Below are positions 36,252 to 45,391 of a stretch of DNA of 64,000 bases, piece by piece (the first letter of the stretch is position 1; each line of letters opens with the position of its first letter). Origin of the DNA: Lentimicrobiaceae bacterium. GTDB taxonomy: Bacteria; Bacteroidota; Bacteroidia; Bacteroidales; Lentimicrobiaceae. A program made the position numbers and the translations under genes. Under the pieces are notes generated by a model. It saw nothing but the letters and a program-made list of their open reading frames with translations, did not search any database and was not told where the DNA came from. The stretch covers positions 186,001 through 250,000 of the forward strand of contig JACJXH010000006.1 of NCBI GenBank assembly GCA_020636745.1. Direction: 5' to 3'.

Positions 36252-37511
36252 TCAGGTCTTTTGTTTTTTCTTTTTAGCCGCAGGGAAAAGAACGTTATTA
36301 AGAATAAGTCTGTATCCCGGTGAGTTAGGATAGAGATTTAAGTCGGTCGGCGGGTCTCCGACAAGATGCTGATAGTCTTCAGGATCATGGCCACCATAGA
36401 ATGTCCAGGTGCCTTTGCCATAATTTCCATGGATATACCTGACTTCACCAGCGGCTTTATTTTCGCCCATTATTAATACCTCAGGCTTTACATATTTTTT
36501 GTTAAAGGCAGTAGTTTGTCCCATAAAACCTTTAATTACCTGTTCGTGATTCTGCGTAAGCATGGCAGGAACCGGATCCCATTTTGCCGAAAAGTCAAAT
36601 AATGTGAAAAAATCATTCGCCATGGTGATTTTTCGGGTAGTTGTAACATCAATATTTGAAACCTCATATTCATAAGGGTTTGTTACAACCGTAAAGTCGG
36701 TAAATGCAAAACAGTTGTTATAATTGAGGTGCTCATTGGCATGAGGGTCGGCTGCATCACCGTCAAACATAACATCGCATATATCAACAGATTCAGCCGC
36801 AAGGGCAATATCATAACTGTCAGGGGCTGAACACATGGCAAATAAATATCCACCGCCAGCGGTAAACTCTCTAATCTTTTGTGCTACAGCCAGTTTAAGT
36901 TGCGAAACTTTTGCAAATCCCAGTTTGCGGGCACTGTTTTCTGAAGAAGCTACATCATCTTTATACCATGGGGCGTTCCGGTAGGCAGCCCAGAATTTTC
37001 CGTATTGACCTGTAAAATCTTCATGGTGCAGGTGGAGCCAGTCATACAAAGGCAAGGCTCCTCCAATAACTTCCTCATCGTAAACAATATCATAAGGAAT
37101 TTCAGCGTAAGTTAGGGCGAGTGTAACTGCATCGTCCCAGGGGAGTTTATTCTTAGGTGAGTACACGGCAATTTTCGGTGCTTTTTGCAGCCGCATTTCG
37201 TCCATATTTACCTGGGGGTCGCTGATTTCCTGTAAAATGGCATTAGCCTGTACATCAGCAATTACCTGAAATGAAACGCCTCTTACCACGCATTCACCTT
37301 CAAGCTGAGGGTGATGTTTAAACATAAAACTTCCACCCCGGTAATTAAGCAGCCAGCTAACCTCTACCTGTTGTTGTAATGTCCAGTAAGCTATGCCATA
37401 AGCTTTCAGGTGGTTCTTCTGGGCTTTATCCATAGGTATCAGGATATAAGCAGCCTGTAACCTGAAGGTCAATAAAAAGAGTGCGATGAAAATGATAGTT
37501 ATTTTTTTCAT
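36252..37511 (-). CDS. Periplasmic conserved protein, often labelled asparagine synthetase B
   Basis: 419 residues from the ATG at 37511; a start six codons upstream would precede the signal peptide (KKITIIFIALFLLTFRLQA). Conserved blocks include LIPMDKAQKNHLKAYGIAYW, SWLLNYRGGSF, DWLHLHHEDFTGQYG and FTAGGGYLFAMCSAPDS. Close relatives in Bacteroidota databases carry the name asparagine synthetase B. However, the protein has no N-terminal nucleophile Cys, no PP-loop and a signal peptide, so that activity is unlikely. The Cys in FAMCSA sits in a glutamine-amidotransferase-like context. True function unknown. Confidence 0.8.
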   Translation of the reverse strand: MKKITIIFIALFLLTFRLQAAYILIPMDKAQKNHLKAYGIAYWTLQQQVEVSWLLNYRGGSFMFKHHPQLEGECVVRGVSFQVIADVQANAILQEISDPQVNMDEMRLQKAPKIAVYSPKNKLPWDDAVTLALTYAEIPYDIVYDEEVIGGALPLYDWLHLHHEDFTGQYGKFWAAYRNAPWYKDDVASSENSARKLGFAKVSQLKLAVAQKIREFTAGGGYLFAMCSAPDSYDIALAAESVDICDVMFDGDAADPHANEHLNYNNCFAFTDFTVVTNPYEYEVSNIDVTTTRKITMANDFFTLFDFSAKWDPVPAMLTQNHEQVIKGFMGQTTAFNKKYVKPEVLIMGENKAAGEVRYIHGNYGKGTWTFYGGHDPEDYQHLVGDPPTDLNLYPNSPGYRLILNNVLFPAAKKKKQKT

Positions 37512-37613
37512 ACTACCGAAGGTATTCATCCATTAACGGTAAACCCGGTATTTTGTTATTCGGGTTTGATTGTTTTATATGATGGAGTATTGTTGAATGT
37601 TTTGTGTGAAATA

Positions 37614-39146
37614 TTAAAATGGTGTTTCGTGGTCTTCTTCCATTTCATTCATTTTGGAAGGCCTGGTGTAAGAATTAAAGCCCTGCTCAAATCCGTTGCT
37701 TGGCATAAGCTGGCCTTCGCCTGAATATTCGTTAGGTTCCAAATCAGCAAATTTGGCATATTTGCTGATAAATCTCACTGCTACATCTTTCAGGGCTCCG
37801 TTACGGTGTTTGGCTATACTTAGTTCGGCATGGCCAACAAGACTGGCGCCGCTTTCGTCCTGGTTTTGGTTGTAATACTCGGGCCGGTATATAAAGAGCA
37901 CCATGTCGGCATCCTGCTCAATCGCACCTGATTCCCTCAGGTCGGACAAGAGTGGCTTTTTATTGGGACGGGTTTCAACCGACCTGTTGAGCTGCGAAAG
38001 TGCAATTACCGGTATGTTAAGTTCTTTGGCCAAACTCTTCAAGGAGCGCGAAATTGTACTGATTTCCTGTTCGCGATTCCCGCTGCCTCTGTCAATCCCG
38101 GCTGACATTAATTGGATATAATCAATGATTACCATTTGAATGTCGTGCTGGGCTTTTAATCTTCTGCATTTGGCCCTGAGTTCAAATACGGAGAGTGAAG
38201 GTGTGTCATCAATATAAAGCGGAGCGTCTATCAGGCTGTTGAGTTTTGAATTTAATTGCTCCCATTCATAATTCTCAAGGTTTCCTTTTCGTAATTTATC
38301 TCCGGGTAGCTGGGCTTCAGCGGAAATAAGCCTGGTAACCAACTGAACAGATGACATTTCAAGTGAGAAAACAGCCACCGGTTTGTGAAAATCAACTGCC
38401 GCATTTCGGGCGATTGTGAGTACAAAGGCGGTTTTTCCCATACCTGGACGGGCTGCAATAATAATCAAATCAGAAGGTTGCCAACCTGCTGTAACCCTGT
38501 CGAGCTCTGTAAAACCAGATGCAACTCCGCTAAACTGCCCTGTTTGATTTCGGGCTGTTTCAATTTGCTTTACGGCATCGCGCACAAGGCTGTGCATATC
38601 CAGATAATTTCTGCGCATATTGTTTTCACCTACGCTGAAAAGCTGATTTTCGGCCTTGTCGAGTAAGGCAAACACATCTGTTGTGTCTTCGTAAGCATCG
38701 CGGATTATTTCTGATGAGATACGAATAAGCTCGCGCTGAATAAATTTCTGCAGGATAATGCGGGCATGAAACTCAGTGTTAGCTGATGAGGCTACCCTGT
38801 TGGTAAGTTGGGCAATATAAAAAGGCCCTCCGGCAATTTCAAGCTCGCCGGTGAATTTAAGTTCATTGGTTACTGTGAGAATATCAACCGGTTCAGTTTT
38901 GGCAAATAACCTGCTGATGGCTTGAAATATGATCTGATGCGATTCTTTGTAAAATGCATCAGGTCTGATTAAATCAATAATTGAAGCAAGAGCGTCTTTC
39001 TCGAGCATAATAGCACCAAGAACAGCCTCTTCAAGGTCAACTGCCTGTGGTGGAATCTTACCGTGCTCAAATACTTCACTCAGGGGTTGCAAGCGATTGC
39101 TCCTTTTTTTCTTGTTATCGTTGCTTGTAAATTTATTCTCTTCCAT
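37614..39146 (-). CDS. dnaB: Replicative DNA helicase DnaB
   Basis: 510 residues. N-terminal primase-interacting domain (PPQAVDLEEAVLGAIMLEK), linker helix, then the RecA-like core with Walker A ARPGMGKT (232-239), the DnaB blocks FSLEMSSVQLVTRLISAEA and VIIDYIQLMSAG, and the arginine finger block ALSQLNRSVETRPNKKPLLS. It unwinds DNA at the replication fork as a hexamer. No intein is present. Confidence 0.98.
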   Translation of the reverse strand: MEENKFTSNDNKKKRSNRLQPLSEVFEHGKIPPQAVDLEEAVLGAIMLEKDALASIIDLIRPDAFYKESHQIIFQAISRLFAKTEPVDILTVTNELKFTGELEIAGGPFYIAQLTNRVASSANTEFHARIILQKFIQRELIRISSEIIRDAYEDTTDVFALLDKAENQLFSVGENNMRRNYLDMHSLVRDAVKQIETARNQTGQFSGVASGFTELDRVTAGWQPSDLIIIAARPGMGKTAFVLTIARNAAVDFHKPVAVFSLEMSSVQLVTRLISAEAQLPGDKLRKGNLENYEWEQLNSKLNSLIDAPLYIDDTPSLSVFELRAKCRRLKAQHDIQMVIIDYIQLMSAGIDRGSGNREQEISTISRSLKSLAKELNIPVIALSQLNRSVETRPNKKPLLSDLRESGAIEQDADMVLFIYRPEYYNQNQDESGASLVGHAELSIAKHRNGALKDVAVRFISKYAKFADLEPNEYSGEGQLMPSNGFEQGFNSYTRPSKMNEMEEDHETPF

Positions 39147-39289
39147 AGTTCAAAAATAGATAATCCACTGCTTGTTACAACATTTGCTCAGGGATTAAAG
39201 TTATGAACAATCTATCGTCTCCATATAATTGACTGGAAAAGAAAATATTAATTTGCGCTGCCCATTATCCGGCTTTTAGATTATTTTTA

Positions 39290-39323
39290 TTTGCCATAGG
39301 ACTTTTGGTTTTTTATAATTTTG
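39290..39323 (+). promoter_or_regulatory. Promoter of the TlpA-like gene
   Basis: TTTG at 39290-39293 and TAATTTTG at 39316-39323 with a 22-nt spacer, the same spacing as the fadL and nusB promoters. The start codon is 22 nt downstream. Confidence 0.6.
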
Positions 39324-39345
39324 ATGGTTCATTAAATCTTGAAGC

Positions 39346-40467
39346 ATGAAAAAAGTATTTGTCTTGTTTTTAATATTTATCTTCTCTGGTCTGTTGGGAT
39401 CTGCATCATACAGCCAGGATAAAATTATGGTTTCAGGCCGGTTAACCGGAAAACAAATTGCCGGAGTGCAGCTTTTTATGGTAAACCCGCTTGAAGTTAC
39501 TTCCCAAGTGCGTTCATTTGTGACTGATGAAAACGGGTATTTCAGTGTTGAGCTGCCTTCTGCTGATTTAGTGATTGAAAAGCTGTATGCTTCACCTGAA
39601 AACTATTTGATGATTCTTGCTTCAGCTGGGAATGAAATTAACCTCACACTGAATAGTGAAAAGCTGAACCAAATGCCCGAAATATCGGGTTCGGCCGATA
39701 CCAGATTGCTCTATGAGATTGCCATGCACACTGCAAGGAATGAAAAATTACTCGACAGCCTTAACAGTGCATTTGCTGAAGCCCAGATGAAGGATGAAAC
39801 GCGCTATCTGTTGCCGGAAATTGAAGATGCTTACGCACGGGTTGTTGAACAGCAGGTGCAACAATTAAAAAGCGATCTTTGGGCAAATGCTTCGTCTCCA
39901 GCCTCTTTGTTTTTTATTGACAAACTTGATGTGGTTGCTGATTTTGATGTTTACAAAAAAGTTTCCGACGAGCTCTTTAAACTTTATCCTGACTTTAAAC
40001 TTATTTCTGATTTGAAAAAAAGAATGGATATTGAAAAACAACTCCGCCCCGGAATGAAAGCACCTGACATTTCATTGCCCGGCCCGGATGGCAAGATGAT
40101 TTCCCTAGCTTCGTTGCAAGGCCATATTGTGTTGATTGATTTTTGGGCTTCATGGTGTGGCCCATGCCGGAAGGATAATCCTGAGGTTGTAAAACTTTAC
40201 CAGCGTTTTCATGACAGGGGATTTGAAATTTTTGGGGTTTCCCTCGACAGGGATTCCTTGTCATGGACAAATGCAATTGCCAAGGATGGGCTTGTTTGGA
40301 CACATGTTAGCGACTTGAAATACTGGCAAAGTGCCGGAGCGGCTGCATATGGCGTTAAATCAATCCCTCACACTGTGCTTCTTGATCGTGAAGGCAGAAT
40401 TATTGCCCGAAAACTTCGCGGAAAAGCGCTTGAAAGCAAGCTGGAAGAAATTTTCGAAGCTGAATAG
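39346..40467 (+). CDS. TlpA/AhpC-type thioredoxin-fold protein with N-terminal DUF4369-like domain
   Basis: 373 residues. Signal peptide, an N-terminal beta domain (about 25-115, MVSGRLTGKQIAGVQLF) like DUF4369, a helical middle, and a C-terminal thioredoxin fold with the WCGPC active site (C271, C274 in FWASWCGPCRKDNPE) and the cis-Pro block VKSIPHTVLLDREG. It is a periplasmic disulfide reductase or peroxiredoxin-like protein. Preceded by a good promoter and followed by a bidirectional terminator. Confidence 0.93.
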   Translation: MKKVFVLFLIFIFSGLLGSASYSQDKIMVSGRLTGKQIAGVQLFMVNPLEVTSQVRSFVTDENGYFSVELPSADLVIEKLYASPENYLMILASAGNEINLTLNSEKLNQMPEISGSADTRLLYEIAMHTARNEKLLDSLNSAFAEAQMKDETRYLLPEIEDAYARVVEQQVQQLKSDLWANASSPASLFFIDKLDVVADFDVYKKVSDELFKLYPDFKLISDLKKRMDIEKQLRPGMKAPDISLPGPDGKMISLASLQGHIVLIDFWASWCGPCRKDNPEVVKLYQRFHDRGFEIFGVSLDRDSLSWTNAIAKDGLVWTHVSDLKYWQSAGAAAYGVKSIPHTVLLDREGRIIARKLRGKALESKLEEIFEAE

Positions 40468-40638
40468 TTTATACTTTTCCTGCCGGCTTTAATTGCATGC
40501 ATAGACTCATCAGGTGTTATTTATCTGTTTATTACCTAATTTATTTCTCATTGTCTGAAAAAGGTTGATGTTTCATAGTCAATGCCGTCTAAATGTGGCT
40601 TTTGACGAAAAACTATTTATTTGCTTTCTGGTATGGTT

Positions 40639-40675
40639 AAAAAAAAGAGACTCATCCAATGGATGGCCTCTTTTT
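40639..40675. terminator. Bidirectional terminator between tlpA-like and FKBP genes
   Basis: Stem AAAAAGAG/CTCTTTTT plus inner CATCC/GGATG pairs, flanked by eight A on the left and five T on the right. It can stop transcription from either convergent gene. Confidence 0.75.
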
Positions 40676-40719
40676 ATTGATTTTATAAATGATCCTGGCA
40701 GTTTATTGCGATAGAATCA

Positions 40720-41469
40720 TTATTTTTTCTCAATTGAAATAAGCTCGACTTCGAAAATTAATGTGGCTCCTCCGGGTATAGGGCCGGCGCCTTTGTCTCC
40801 ATATGCCAGCTGCGAAGGAATGTAAAATTCGTATTTTGCTCCGGGTTTCATTAGCTGAACGCCTTCTGTCCAGCCTGGAATAACACCATTTAACGGGAAT
40901 TTTATAGTTTCACCGCGCTCAACAGATGAATCGAATACAGTGCCGTCGAGCAGCTTGCCAGTATAGTGTACTTCAACCACATCTTCAGCTGTGGGGTTTT
41001 CCCCTTCACCTTCCTTTATCACTTTATACTGAAGCCCGCTTGGCAATTCAATAACCCCTTCTTTTAGTTTGTTTTCAGCAAGAAAAGCAAGGCCTTCGGC
41101 TTTTACTTCTGCAGAAGCAGCAGCTGTTTTTTGCTGATTGCGTTGCATCATCTCCTGTTGAAACTGAACCATAATCTGTTCGGTTACTTCGGGGCTGAAT
41201 ACACTGTCAATGCTGTTCAGTCCGTCTTTCAATCCGGCAAGCATAACTTCAGGAGTTACGGCTATTTCATTGGTCCGCATATTGCTTCCGATATCTCTTC
41301 CAATAAGGTAGCTGATAGTATCCTGTTTGGTTTTTAAAATAAGAGCCTGGGTTTGTTCGCAGGGTTTAGCCTGATCGTTTTTCTGTTTTTTGCTTTTTTG
41401 AGCCTGAACATTAAATCCGGTAACAATAAAAGCAAAAGCTAAAAGTAAGGTGCTGATTTGGGTTTTCAT
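40720..41469 (-). CDS. FKBP-type peptidyl-prolyl isomerase, periplasmic
   Basis: 249 residues. Signal peptide (TLLLAFAFIVTGFNVQA), an FkpA-like N-terminal dimerisation region (SYLIGRDIGSNM, then MLAGLKDGLNSID), and a C-terminal FKBP domain (VEVHYTGKLLDGTVFDSSVE; IPGWTEGVQLMKPGAKYEFY; LAYGDKGAG). It assists folding of exported proteins. A TACTTTTG box (minus, 41492-41499) with a TTTG 18 nt upstream is a plausible promoter. Confidence 0.95.
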   Translation of the reverse strand: MKTQISTLLLAFAFIVTGFNVQAQKSKKQKNDQAKPCEQTQALILKTKQDTISYLIGRDIGSNMRTNEIAVTPEVMLAGLKDGLNSIDSVFSPEVTEQIMVQFQQEMMQRNQQKTAAASAEVKAEGLAFLAENKLKEGVIELPSGLQYKVIKEGEGENPTAEDVVEVHYTGKLLDGTVFDSSVERGETIKFPLNGVIPGWTEGVQLMKPGAKYEFYIPSQLAYGDKGAGPIPGGATLIFEVELISIEKK

Positions 41470-41491
41470 CTAAGTTTTTTTTTATAACAGG

Positions 41492-41521
41492 CAAAAGTAT
41501 AAATTCGACGCTGGAATCAAA
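41492..41521 (-). promoter_or_regulatory. Putative promoter of the FKBP gene
   Basis: On the minus strand TACTTTTG (41499-41492) is preceded by TTTG (41521-41518) with 18 nt between them. The start codon lies 22 nt downstream. Confidence 0.4.
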
Positions 41522-41561
41522 ACTCCGTGTCGGAGAATTAATAATATTTAACAAAAGAATT

Positions 41562-42269
41562 TCAGGCAATAATGATATTGTGGTCAGAAATTAAAGCCTG
41601 ACCCTTGTACCTGAGAAAAAGCTGAATGATAGCGATTACATCTTTTTGACAATATTCAACTATTCTTTCAAGGTTGTTTTCTTTCCAGAAAACATGGCCG
41701 ACCTGACTGCCGTCAATATCATCTTTGGGCGTGGGAATATCAAAAACAGCGGTAAGCAGAGCCAGTGAAGTGTAGTTTTTATAATCGCCGAATTTCCATA
41801 GTTCCATTGTGTCAAGATGCTGTACTTCCCATGGTTTACGTCCGGCAGTATCCAGAATAACCGGAATTTTAATACCATTGATAAGCATTCGCCGGGCAAT
41901 ATATGGAAAGTCGAACTCTTTGCCGTTGTGTGCGCAAAGCTGAAATTCGGGTTTGTAGTAACGGGCGTTTAGCAGTCCGGCAAATGCTGAAAGTAATTCT
42001 GCCTCATTTTCACTGAAAAATGATTTTATCCGTATTTGTTCCCCGTTAAGATAGCCAACCGATATGCAAATGATTTTTCCGAACTCAGCATAAATTCCTG
42101 CTTTTTCATAAACCTCAGCAGGTGTGTCGGTTTCTTTTTGCGCAATTTTGGCAGCTTTATGGTCCCACAGTTTTTTAAATCTGTCAGGCATTTCGTTATA
42201 TTCAGGATATTGTGATACGGTTTCTATATCCAGAAATAATACATTCTCATTTTTTATCTGCTCCAGCAT
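41562..42269 (-). CDS. PolB-type 3'-5' exonuclease domain protein
   Basis: 235 residues made of a single DnaQ-fold exonuclease. Exo I is FLDIETV, Exo II lies in CAHNGKEFDFPYIARR, and Exo III in EYCQKDVIAIIQLF with the late Asp. This matches the group of stand-alone proteins related to the proofreading domain of DNA polymerase B. It probably trims 3' ends of DNA or RNA in repair. Monocistronic and convergent with the FKBP gene region. Confidence 0.88.
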   Translation of the reverse strand: MLEQIKNENVLFLDIETVSQYPEYNEMPDRFKKLWDHKAAKIAQKETDTPAEVYEKAGIYAEFGKIICISVGYLNGEQIRIKSFFSENEAELLSAFAGLLNARYYKPEFQLCAHNGKEFDFPYIARRMLINGIKIPVILDTAGRKPWEVQHLDTMELWKFGDYKNYTSLALLTAVFDIPTPKDDIDGSQVGHVFWKENNLERIVEYCQKDVIAIIQLFLRYKGQALISDHNIIIA

Positions 42270-42387
42270 ATATTGATATTTTTTTGATAAAGATATTCCA
42301 ATCCTGCTGAATCTGCAATTTTTTCATCAGTTCAATTGTTTATTATCTGACATTTGTAACCTTCAAATTCGTTAAATAAGAACATTC

Positions 42388-43695
42388 ATGCCACAAAAAG
42401 CTTTGTTTGTTGTCAGATTTTTGTCGCTGATTTTGGTGCCGCTTTTATTTGCACAATGTACCAGGGATGAAAGTTCTGCGGGCGTGTTGCAAGTTAGTAT
42501 TTTGCAGCCTTCTGCAAATCAGCTTTATAATGAGGCTGATACGATACGTGTGAGTGCTGCAGTTTCGGGTAATCAAAGTATTGATTATGTGCGTATTGCT
42601 GTGGTTAATGATAAGTTTGTTTCTGTTTTGCCTGTTCAGAATTTACAAGCTACCGGAAGTTTTTTTGAATTTGAAACAGAGATGGTTGTCGATAATACCA
42701 GCCTGGAGAGTGGCCAGTATTATGTTCAGGTCAGGGCTTATGCCGGAACTGAAAGTTTCACAGCTTATGCCGGCATTTATATTTCTGTTGTTGAGAAAAC
42801 CCTGGAGTCGGTGTTGGCTGTCTGCACTGAACCTGATGGAACGTATGCCGTTTATAATTGGCCTTTAGATGGTACAGCTGAGAAAAAAATCAGTCTTGCC
42901 GGCGATTATCTGGGCGCCTCTGTGCAAAGTGCTGCCAATGTATTTTACACTTGCGGAAATTTGACCGGTAATCTTCAGGCCTGGAGGCTTGCCGATAATG
43001 CCTCACTCTGGTTTGTTGCTCCTCCTTTCAGTCCTCCTTTTCCGCTTTTTACTGGATTTTATGCTGATGAGGAGGTGTTTGTTGCTTCGCCCGAAGCTTT
43101 TATTACCGGTTATAATACGGCTGGTCTTACTATTTTTAAAAGTCAGCTATACAATAATGGATACTTTACTGAAATGACCAGGGTGGATTCCAGATTTTTG
43201 GCCGTTTTTGAACCTTTTAATGGCTTGTTTAATACATTGATGGTGTTTAATTATCCCGGCGGAACGCTGTTTCAGCGCGTAGATTTTCAAGGTGATGTAG
43301 CCAGGATTTTGACCCAGACTGACGAAAAAGTGCTCATTTTTATCAATTACAGCAATAGCTCTGCCATTTTTGAGTACAATGTTGCCACCAATAGCCTTGT
43401 TAAACTAAAAGACCTTAATTTTGGCAAGATTTCAGCTGTTTCCATGTCAGGAACAGAAAATGCCTTTTTGGTTTTTCAGGATGGAGTTTATTGGTATCGA
43501 CCCGGTAATAATAGTCTGGTGAAATATCTGTCATTTGAGGGCGAAATACATATTACCGACGACTTTCTTACCAATAGTCTTTATGTGGGAAAAGGGAACC
43601 AAATTGAAATTTACCGGCTTCCTTCTTCTGTTCCTTCGCAATCGTTCGAACTGCCTGGGAGTATAAGAGATTTGTTTTTGAAGTTTAACAAATAG
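42388..43695 (+). CDS. Hypothetical lipoprotein with propeller-like C-terminal region
   Basis: 435 residues. Lipoprotein signal (LSLILVPLLFAQC) with lipobox Cys near 27. Residues about 33-135 form a beta-sandwich-like domain (LQVSILQPSANQLYNEADTI; VRVSAAVSGNQ-like strands). The rest has repeated strand blocks (FYTCGNLTGNLQAWRLADNA; NAFLVFQDGVYWYRPGNNSL) suggesting a beta-propeller. No family recognised. It ends 8 nt before mnmD, so the two are co-transcribed although functionally unlike. Confidence 0.75.
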   Translation: MPQKALFVVRFLSLILVPLLFAQCTRDESSAGVLQVSILQPSANQLYNEADTIRVSAAVSGNQSIDYVRIAVVNDKFVSVLPVQNLQATGSFFEFETEMVVDNTSLESGQYYVQVRAYAGTESFTAYAGIYISVVEKTLESVLAVCTEPDGTYAVYNWPLDGTAEKKISLAGDYLGASVQSAANVFYTCGNLTGNLQAWRLADNASLWFVAPPFSPPFPLFTGFYADEEVFVASPEAFITGYNTAGLTIFKSQLYNNGYFTEMTRVDSRFLAVFEPFNGLFNTLMVFNYPGGTLFQRVDFQGDVARILTQTDEKVLIFINYSNSSAIFEYNVATNSLVKLKDLNFGKISAVSMSGTENAFLVFQDGVYWYRPGNNSLVKYLSFEGEIHITDDFLTNSLYVGKGNQIEIYRLPSSVPSQSFELPGSIRDLFLKFNK

Positions 43696-43703
43696 AAATT
43701 GTT

Positions 43704-44378
43704 GTGCAGCAAATAAGACTTGAAGTTACCGAGGATGGTTCACACACGCTTTTTAGTCCTGAATCAGGCGAGCATTACCATTCAATTCATGGAGCGAAAC
43801 AGGAGTCTGAACATGTATTTTTGCAAACCGGTTTTGAAATGGCAGCCCGTTTTAATCACCAAATCCGTTTGCTTGAAATAGGCTTTGGCACTGGTCTTAA
43901 CTGCCTGCTTACGCTCAGGCGGGCATCAGAACTTAAACTTCCGGTTGAGTATCATGGTATAGAGCCATTTCCTGTTGCAATTGAGCTCTGCCAAAATCTT
44001 AATTATTGTGATAATCCTGAGTTCTCAATTTTTACTGCGCAATTTCATCACATGCATTCTGTTGCTGCTGGTTTGAAAGTGGCTCTTGGTCAGGATTTTT
44101 ATTTGCTAAAGATAAATCATGAACTACAGCAAGCTGATTTAGCACCTGATTTTTATAATCTGGTTTATTTCGATGCCTTTTCTCCTGAGTCGGCGCCTGA
44201 TTTATGGCAGCTTTCTGTTTTTGAAAAGGTTAGAAACAGTATGCAAACAGGTGGAGTACTGGTAACTTATTGTGCAAAAGGGGCTGTCAGACGGTTTATG
44301 CAGCAATCGGGTTTTCGGGTTGAACGATTGCCTGGCCCTCCAGGGAAACGTGAAATGCTCAGGGCAACGGCTATTTAG
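43704..44378 (+). CDS. mnmD: tRNA 5-methylaminomethyl-2-thiouridine methyltransferase MnmD
   Basis: 224 residues from a GTG start at 43704; no ATG is available close by. The N-terminal block SGEHYHSIHGAKQESEHVFL, SAM-binding LEIGFGTGLNCLLTL, and LVYFDAFSPESAPDLWQ with GKREMLRA at the end are diagnostic of the MnmD (DUF752) methyltransferase. The MnmC FAD oxidase half is absent, as in most Bacteroidota. It completes the wobble uridine modification in certain tRNAs. Confidence 0.92.
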   Translation: MQQIRLEVTEDGSHTLFSPESGEHYHSIHGAKQESEHVFLQTGFEMAARFNHQIRLLEIGFGTGLNCLLTLRRASELKLPVEYHGIEPFPVAIELCQNLNYCDNPEFSIFTAQFHHMHSVAAGLKVALGQDFYLLKINHELQQADLAPDFYNLVYFDAFSPESAPDLWQLSVFEKVRNSMQTGGVLVTYCAKGAVRRFMQQSGFRVERLPGPPGKREMLRATAI

Positions 44379-44462
44379 TTTTTGCAGATGGCAGAAAAGA
44401 TGCGTTTGCTGCTGATCTTGATTGTAAGCAGTTGGTTTAACCGGCGAATTATCAACAGGCAG

Positions 44463-44735
44463 TTACCTGATGCTGAAAGAATGGTAGTTCATGACAGGTC
44501 CTTCGATGACTTTGATGTGACTTACTGCAGCTCTGGCCGGGCCTTGTTTGCACAACTCCTGAAATGTAATTAGCTGCTCATGCGCTCCCTCAGCTTCAAT
44601 GAAAACAGAGCCGTCAGATTCATTTTTTACAAAACCATATATGCCGCAACTCCGGGCGGCTTTTTGAGTAAAATATCTGAATCCAACTCCTTGTACACGT
44701 CCGTACACCCTGATGGTGAGATTTTTTTTATTCAT
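44463..44735 (-). CDS. acyP: Acylphosphatase
   Basis: 90 residues, normal length. The phosphate loop VYGRVQGVGFRYF with R20 and the catalytic Asn N38 in GFVKNESDGSV are present. It hydrolyses acyl phosphates in the cytoplasm. It is convergent with mnmD and starts 8 nt after an unknown gene on the same strand. Confidence 0.96.
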   Translation of the reverse strand: MNKKNLTIRVYGRVQGVGFRYFTQKAARSCGIYGFVKNESDGSVFIEAEGAHEQLITFQELCKQGPARAAVSHIKVIEGPVMNYHSFSIR

Positions 44736-44743
44736 GGATGGTT

Positions 44744-45313
44744 TTATGCATTCAGGCGTTTGGTCATGAGCTTTTCTATAAACTGAAAGAGCAGGGCAGG
44801 GCTCATTGTACGCCAGTTAACAGTGCTCAACTGGCCTCCAGTTGCCAGGTAATAGTCTAGCCTGCCATGCTGAATTTCATCCAGTAAATGGTCTCTGAAG
44901 TTAACACAGGCTATCCACCCGTCTTCAATTTCGTCAAACCATTCCTGATAATATGAATCGTCATCAGCATGAAAATTAAGGACATTTTCACCAATCAGAA
45001 TAAACTTGCTGATGCCTGCATCCATTAGTATTTCAGCAACATTTCGCTTGAGAAACATGATGTCATTGTACAGTAAATCATTCCATTCGCCCAGCAACTC
45101 AATGATACAATATCCTTGCCGGTAGTCTGCATAAAGGATTTTCAGGTATAGTGTGGCTGAACCAAACTCGTCCCATAACGGGTGAATGAAGTAATTATAA
45201 ACGGAATGGATACACTCTGTTTCGCTGTATGATTTTTTATAAAAGGGTGATTTACTGTCGTTTTCGGCGGAATACAGATGTTGCCAGCCATAAAAAGGTT
45301 CAATGTTCTGCAT
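44744..45313 (-). CDS. Conserved hypothetical protein
   Basis: 189 residues, acidic and aromatic-rich (PFYGWQHLYSAENDSKSPFY; ILIGENVLNFHADDDSYYQE; WIACVNFRDHLLDEIQHGRL). No signal peptide or membrane segment, so cytoplasmic. The regular composition and the 8-nt gap to acyP support a real gene. I do not recognise its family; relatives are expected mainly in Bacteroidota. Confidence 0.75.
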   Translation of the reverse strand: MQNIEPFYGWQHLYSAENDSKSPFYKKSYSETECIHSVYNYFIHPLWDEFGSATLYLKILYADYRQGYCIIELLGEWNDLLYNDIMFLKRNVAEILMDAGISKFILIGENVLNFHADDDSYYQEWFDEIEDGWIACVNFRDHLLDEIQHGRLDYYLATGGQLSTVNWRTMSPALLFQFIEKLMTKRLNA

Positions 45314-45391
45314 AGCCTTGAGCGGGTGTTAATGTAATCCTGGGTATTTATTTTGTAATTTCCTGTATAGCCGGTGCTGTCATTGCCTGCA

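Noticed and set aside
39151..39158. TAnnTTTG-like box just upstream of dnaB
   Set aside because: It is 4 nt from the start codon, which would put transcription start inside the gene, so it is unlikely to be a promoter.
44382..44573. Plus-strand 63-codon frame after mnmD
   Set aside because: It runs over the 3' half of the acylphosphatase gene, which has all catalytic residues, and shows no family features.
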